Source of the DNA: Excoecaria cochinchinensis
Lineage: Eukaryota; Streptophyta; Magnoliopsida; Malpighiales; Euphorbiaceae
Direction: 5' to 3'
Assembly: GCA_947683425.1 (NCBI GenBank)
Contig: CANTUQ010000119.1
Span: 6,907,001-6,971,000 of the forward strand
Length of the DNA: 64,000 bases
The notes under the pieces are model-generated. The model was given only the letters and a program-made list of their open reading frames with translations, had not been told where the DNA came from and ran no database searches. This document shows, in pieces, positions 58,609 to 64,000 of the stretch (its first letter is position 1; every line of letters starts with the position of its first letter). A program made the position numbers and the translations under genes.

Positions 58609-59817
58609 CTAGTCGTCACGAGCTCTCATTGCATATGCTCTTGTGGCTGCTGGCACTAGACAATCAATTGTCTCAAAGGGTTCTCTTTCCCGAGGCCGTC
58701 CACTATGACCCCATCCTCTACCTCTAGCACGACTGCCCGAAGGAACATTCGACCCCGCTTGACTAGCCTCTTGTTGACCCTGCGTATTCTCATACAAGTT
58801 TGGGCAATTGGATAGAAAATGGTCGATGCTACCACATCTGAAACATCCTCCCATCAACCACCGATATTCGCCCCAATAGCGCTTACTACAATGGGAGCAC
58901 TGAGGCACTCCATCACCTCTACCACCCGAAGCTCCTCAACCCGTGCCAGACCATCTAAAGGATTCCTATCTCCTCCCTCTAGTAGCTGGACTAGCATGCG
59001 ACTCATCAGAAGGATTTCCTTGAGACTCGCGCGACCTCTTTCCTGAAAAAGAACCTCCTCTAGAGGACTTTTTCCTCTGAGCCTTCTCTCTTAAAATATT
59101 CTCAGAGTGTTCCACTCTCAAAACTGCCTGCACTATCTGATAATAACTGATATCCGGAGAAGACATCAAAGAAACCAACATCACCTTTAGAGACTCATTA
59201 AGACCTGCCTCAAACTGTTGACATCGGAACTCCTCAGTGAGAACTCTTGGCGGCGCATACTTACTGAGTCGATTAAACTCCTTCTCATAATCAGACACAG
59301 ATAACACTCTCTGTCAGAAACTCAAAAACTGTGCCCATCTGGCCTCCTTAAATGCCTTAGTTACATACTTACTTCGGAATTCTCTTTCGAAAAACTCCCA
59401 TGTCACAGGCTCGGGAAGCTGAGGATGCCTAAGCACTAATGTCCACCAATCATAATCTGAGCCCTGCAACAAAGACACTGCACACTCCACCTCTCTCTCT
59501 ATAGGACACCAAATTTCCCTTAGCACCCGACTAACCTTCTCAATCAACCTTTCAGCTTTATCCGATTCATCTAAGCTGGTTCCAAAGAAATCTTCCACTC
59601 CAAACTTCCTCATATTCTCAATTGGAGCTCCAGGAGCAATAACTCTTTCCAAAACCCTGGTCATATCCTAAGATATCTTGAGCATGGCCGCAAGGGGGAC
59701 CGCAGGGGCCTTAAGTTACACCCTAGGTGGCTGAGCCGGACCAGAAATAGATGGATCTTGCTCTCGGGAATTCGCACTCTCGGCTGACCCCTCAAGTGAT
59801 CCACGAGCGGACTCCAT
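58609..59817 (-). pseudogene. Element B gag
   Basis: Start ATG at 59815-59817 (MESARGSLEGS), 94 bases after the primer site. Stops break it near 59717, 59665 and 59313, and a disruption lies near 58966-58910. Capsid motifs are readable: AERLIEKVSRVLREI, YDWWTLVLRHPQLPEPVTWEFFEREFRSKYV, SDYEKEFNRLSKY. Two zinc motifs end it: CSHCSKRYWGEYR (its last Cys lost) and CFRCGSIDHFLSNC. It is homologous to the intact TR-GAG gag, with which it shares the MES start and the order of motifs. Confidence 0.87.
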
Positions 59818-59910
59818 CTAACTAAAAACATATACATTAATCCGCATCAGGCCAAAACAACACTAAACGTACACTCTACCTTACACTTGCCTAGAAACGC
59901 CTAAATGTAC

Positions 59911-59922
59911 GCTCTGATACCA
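59911..59922 (-). other. Primer binding site of element B, tRNA-iMet
   Basis: On the minus strand, TGGTATCAGAGC lies five bases after the 5' LTR end. Confidence 0.92.
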
Positions 59923-59927
59923 CAAAA

Positions 59928-62276
59928 TGTAACACCCCTTACCTATATGTAGGGAGCCTCATCCCTTGAAGAGGATGAAGGACCCCGATAGATGAGGGTT
60001 GTCATGCAACGCAGAACCTCATACAAAGCAAATGAAGTTACGAATCTTTCATTCAAATAGGGTAAAATAAAATTTCTTAAACAACAGATGGAGGCTGAAA
60101 ACAAAAGTCAAGTGTTTTATTAATTTACATATTAGTCTTTACATATCAAAATACAAGAGTGCCTTAGCACAAAAGATCATATACTTATCTAATATCGAAA
60201 CCAAACTATGAAAGCAGAGTTTACATCAAGAGTCATCACTACAAAATATTTAAACTAATACATATATAAAAAGTAAAATCCTATACTATAAAATCTCTCT
60301 CTCCTAGTTGTGTTAGTCCTACTGAGGCGGATCACGTTGCCCAAAATCTCCAACCACTTCCACACCTACACGAATGAAACACTGGTGCTAAGCGAATACG
60401 CTTAGTGGGGATACCACAATGAAAAATGATCACTCATAGTGGACTTTAGAAACAAATCACATAAACATGGCACATATTGAAAATCAATTCTAAATAAACA
60501 ATTCATCATATTCAATATGTTAACATCATTAGTCACACAATCATTCATATTGAACTAAATTATAACACTTGAATACAATAAACCTGGTTATTCAAAATAG
60601 TGGATAGCGAGTAATGCATATTCATTCAGAATGCATGGATACCCGAGGGTATCAAAATTATTCTTTCCTTTTTATTTCAAACATTTTTGCATGGAATCTT
60701 GAACAAGATTCAAGTTTAAAAGGGATCACGAGCATCCAAGCACGGACCTGATCAGGGTCCAAAATGCATACGCATGGCTGTAGCTAACTGAACTCTATTG
60801 GCATGCCTATTTATCCACTTTTTGACTTTCGCAGGTCATGCATAATTCATCAAATCACATTCATATAATTTAAAAAATTTTTGATGAATAATTCTACAAG
60901 CATCACAAGATAGGAAACTAAACATTGAAAGCATAAAAGAAAACTCAAATTGAAACCAGGAGGTTTCGCGCTCGCAACGTCTGTCGCGGCAAAACTTGCC
61001 CCAGGTCACGATCACGATAATCTTCTTGCTCGCGACAGTGAGCATATAGCAAAAGCTATCACGCTTTCTCATAGGCACGTGCTCGCGATAGAGAACTGCC
61101 CAATCCGCTCGATAGTCGAGCGCTGTGTCACGCTCACGACAGAGAGCTCTCGCTGCGATGGCTCGGCAGCCCAATGCTCGGCCATGCATGAATGTTGCCT
61201 TCACCAAGCTCTATCGCGATCTCACGACAGTGTCATGCTCGCGATAGAGTCATGATTTCCAGCTCTTACGCGAAAATCTACAAAAATCACACTTCCAAAA
61301 TCACCTAAACCTCCAATTGACTTCAAAACTCAACCCCACACAAATTAACCATTAACAACATCTTAATCAACCTAAAATCCAACTTATAATCCAATTATTA
61401 CCATCAAAACTCATTATTAACAAGTTTAAATTCCAGAATTCACTAAACCAGCACTTTCTCTTAAAAATTCATGCAAAATCATGCTTTGGTTAAATTCTTC
61501 ACAACTTATGCATCTCAACTCAAAATAATCAACTCCCATGTCATTTAGATATAAATACACACAATATATCTCACCAATTCAAATAATCACCACAAAAAAG
61601 CATAAAAATCACATAAAATGCACAAAAGTGACAACGTTCCCAAACCTCAAATTCTTGAGCTCTAATCACGGGGCTCCGCTTCCACTTGCTATGTCCTTTC
61701 CCTTAGGCTCTCTAGGAGGGATTTTTGAGCCAAAATACCCATCAAAACAGAATTTAAAACTTTAACCCCAAAACCAAATTAACCAAATTAAAAAGGGAAG
61801 AAGAGGATGAAGAAGAAGAATTAGCTACCACTTACCCAAACCAACTTAGGATTGCCAAAACTCTCCAAAAATTCCAGTAAAAGGGAAGGATCACAAGAAA
61901 GCAAAGAAGAAAGGAAGAAGAAGATGAAGAACGGGTTGAGGAGAATGGAAGAAACGGGGAAAAGGAAAAAGGAACAACTATCTTCTCTCTCCTCTCTCCA
62001 CTATATAAACCACTCCCACATGCCACATGTCAAGACCTCATAGGAGAACTTCCCTATAACACACCCAACTACTATCCTCTCACATACACCCAGAAACCAA
62101 CCTTACTAAAACACACCCTACTTCCATATAAACACTCACACCCAACAAAACCCCAAAATACATAATACTATAACCTAAACCATAACACATAGTCAAAATA
62201 ACACATGCCGAAATTGTACATATAAAATCACACACATACAAGGTTCAAACTACTCGAGTGGGAACAGGGCGTTACA
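59928..62276 (-). repeat. Element B 5' LTR
   Basis: 2349 bp. On the minus strand a TATA box (GTTTATATAG, 62001-62010) is followed by a candidate donor GGTAAGTGG (61828-61836), degraded palindromes (60960-61250) and the double hairpin (60370-60413), in which the first stem AAGCG/CGCTT is intact. Confidence 0.9.
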
Positions 62277-62446
62277 ATATGGCTACCCCAAGGTCATCCA
62301 TCTCGGGATTGTTATACCTCAAGCACACTAAACTTTTTAACTCTACTGTAGTGAAAGATACTCAAGCCATCACTCTAAACCGAAATCACATTGCAGACTC
62401 TATAGAATTCACCGAATACTTCTAAGCTAACATTTAAGTTATTACA

Positions 62447-63868
62447 AAACTTTTTATTAATTTCATTTTTTATGTTACTAATTATATTTTAATTTTATAG
62501 TCTTGTAATGCCTTGAAAATTTTGACCTTTTGAATAGTGGCTTTGTAGGTAAAAAATTTCATCGAAGGTTAATTTTTGACATACAAGATGTGTATTTTTT
62601 TTAAAAAAACCTAGATAATTGATTATTGGATAAATTATAGTGAAAGAAATGCATATAAATAAGTAAATAGAAAATTAAAATTTAAAATAATAATGATACA
62701 TAAAATTACCATAAACCTAGATTTTTCTATAGAAATTAAAAAATAAGGAGAATTTAAAAGAGGGGGACCAAAACCTTACAGGGGAATAACGAGAAGAATA
62801 GGGGAACGAGAGACTGAGAGGAAGAGATAAAGAGAAAGAGAGACAAAGCACGGTGGAGCTCGGTAGAGGCACAAGAGACCGGCAACGGCAACGGTCTGTG
62901 CAGCACCATTCAACCCTGTCGATTTCTTATAAGTATAAATTACAACAAAACTAGGGCAAGAATACAACCCGCAATAAAAAGGACATGTAAATCATGCATA
63001 AATCGGGATATTCAATTTGAGGTGAAAACATTGGTCTTCGCATGCATGCTTAAAAGAACAATATTAAAGGAGGAAATTTATTTGGATGGAAAAACTAGGA
63101 CATTGGTCCCATTTTATTAGAAAAAATTCTAAATCAATTAATATAAATATTTTGGTGATTTTCTTTTTTAACGTGTAAAAAATAAATAATTTTATTGCAA
63201 ATTGCATGACAAATAAATTAAAAAAGACCAAGTAACGAAAATAATACAAATAATAAAATAATAAGTCAAATCAAACGAGTCTCTTGGATCTCTCCATTTG
63301 CTCGCGAGAATGCCCAAATAAGGAAAAAATAATTATTTAAACAAAAAACAAATACAAATAAAATTAATGTTAGCAATTAAGTCAGGAAATCAATTAAACG
63401 CATAAAATAATTAAAATGAAAATGAAATAATAAAAATGAATTAACATATTAACAAATTAATACACATAAATAATAATAATAATAATAATAACAACAACAG
63501 CAACAACAACAACAACTAACGAAAAATAAAGTAAATGAAAAAGAATAAAACAAAATAAAAAAAATGTTAAATCTGTGATTAAGATCACATGAAATAAAAT
63601 ATACAATAAATCTAGATATCTACATAATGACTTATTGACTATGAATAAAATAAATAAATAAATAAATAAAAGAAAATAAAAAATAAGGGATCGAACCCAA
63701 AATATTTAACCTCGTAATTCAGATTCGATGGAGGGAAACAAATGGTTGATTTCCTTGTCTTCATCCATAAATTTAGAATTAAAAATAATAAAAATTGTAG
63801 TTGTATTTCAAGAAAGAATTTTTTTTAAAAAAAAAATAATGAAAGAAAATAAAAATTGCCAAGAATTA
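62447..63868. other. AT-rich flanking DNA, no gene recognised
   Basis: Sequence outside element D. It contains an AAT repeat (63470-63490) running into AAC repeats (63491-63516), an AAAT repeat (63645-63670) and A-rich runs. Short ORFs such as that at 62776-62967 (minus) have no recognisable domain. It may be an older mobile element, but I cannot identify one. Confidence 0.5.
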
Positions 63869-64000
63869 GAGGTGGCAAGTTGGGCGGGTTGGGCGGGTTT
63901 GGGTTGGGTCACTAATGGGCGGGTCATAAATGGGTGAGTCACAAATGGGCCAAAAAGCATGGGTCACAAATGGGTCAAATATCCAAATGGGTTGGGCGGG
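63869..64000. mobile_element. Possible hAT-type transposon terminus, cut by window edge
   Basis: AGAGGTGGCAAGTTGGGC at about 63869, followed by GGGTTGGGCGGGTTTGGG repeats, resembles the TIR and subterminal repeats of plant hAT-type non-autonomous elements. Only one end is visible, so no TSD can be checked. Confidence 0.35.

Noticed and set aside
62776..62967. Minus-strand ORF as a host gene
   Set aside because: 63 residues, low complexity, no domain and no splice or promoter evidence.

Overview
The window is flowering-plant nuclear DNA, probably from a eudicot, and is almost wholly nested LTR retrotransposons. I see no host protein-coding gene, rRNA or tRNA. The plant assignment rests on recognisable Ty3/gypsy lineages (Tat, Athila, Tekay-like chromovirus), primer binding sites for tRNA-iMet and tRNA-Asp, 5-bp target-site duplications (TSDs), a Mutator-type MITE and AT-rich spacer. 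The species cannot be named from the sequence.

Layout, oldest to youngest. (1) Element D, minus strand, has LTRs of about 5.2 kb and only about 300 bp inside. Its left LTR copy starts at 36335, where a younger insertion cuts it, and ends at 42478. Its right copy runs 42780-62446. (2) A Tat element, plus strand, lies in D's left LTR and runs from beyond the left edge to 36334. It holds decayed RT, two RNase H domains and integrase (1366-4271), an antisense ORF (to 5980), a divergent promoter (6045-6260), a second sense ORF (from 7162), a 141-bp tandem repeat and a 3' LTR (34282-36334). (3) An LTR ending at 1365 sits in the Tat RT. (4) An Athila-type element (9080-32863, TSD ACGGT) splits the second Tat ORF. 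(5) A three-LTR, two-gag non-autonomous TR-GAG array (9092-19528, TSD TTTAA) sits in the Athila 5' LTR, giving four nested levels. (6) In D there are also a solo LTR (39530-42033, TSD ACTAA), a MULE-type MITE (43746-44188, 9-bp TSD) and a decayed minus-strand chromovirus B (47793-62276, TSD ATATG). B itself carries two solo LTRs (49567-52109, TSD GCTCC; 54192-56681, TSD CGGTC/CAGTC). The last 1.5 kb is simple-repeat-rich DNA ending in what may be a hAT-type terminus.

Most notable pattern: unrelated families each carry their own array of short GC-rich palindromes in the LTR. In both Tat and Athila the same family-specific palindrome recurs inside the element just upstream of a TATA box, in front of an intron-containing 5' leader and an extra downstream ORF. 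This suggests a second internal promoter built from the LTR's regulatory module. The extra ORFs of the two lineages look homologous. In Athila the start codon of this ORF appears to be created only by splicing. Tat coding regions are broken almost only by C-to-T stops, as expected of methylated-cytosine decay.
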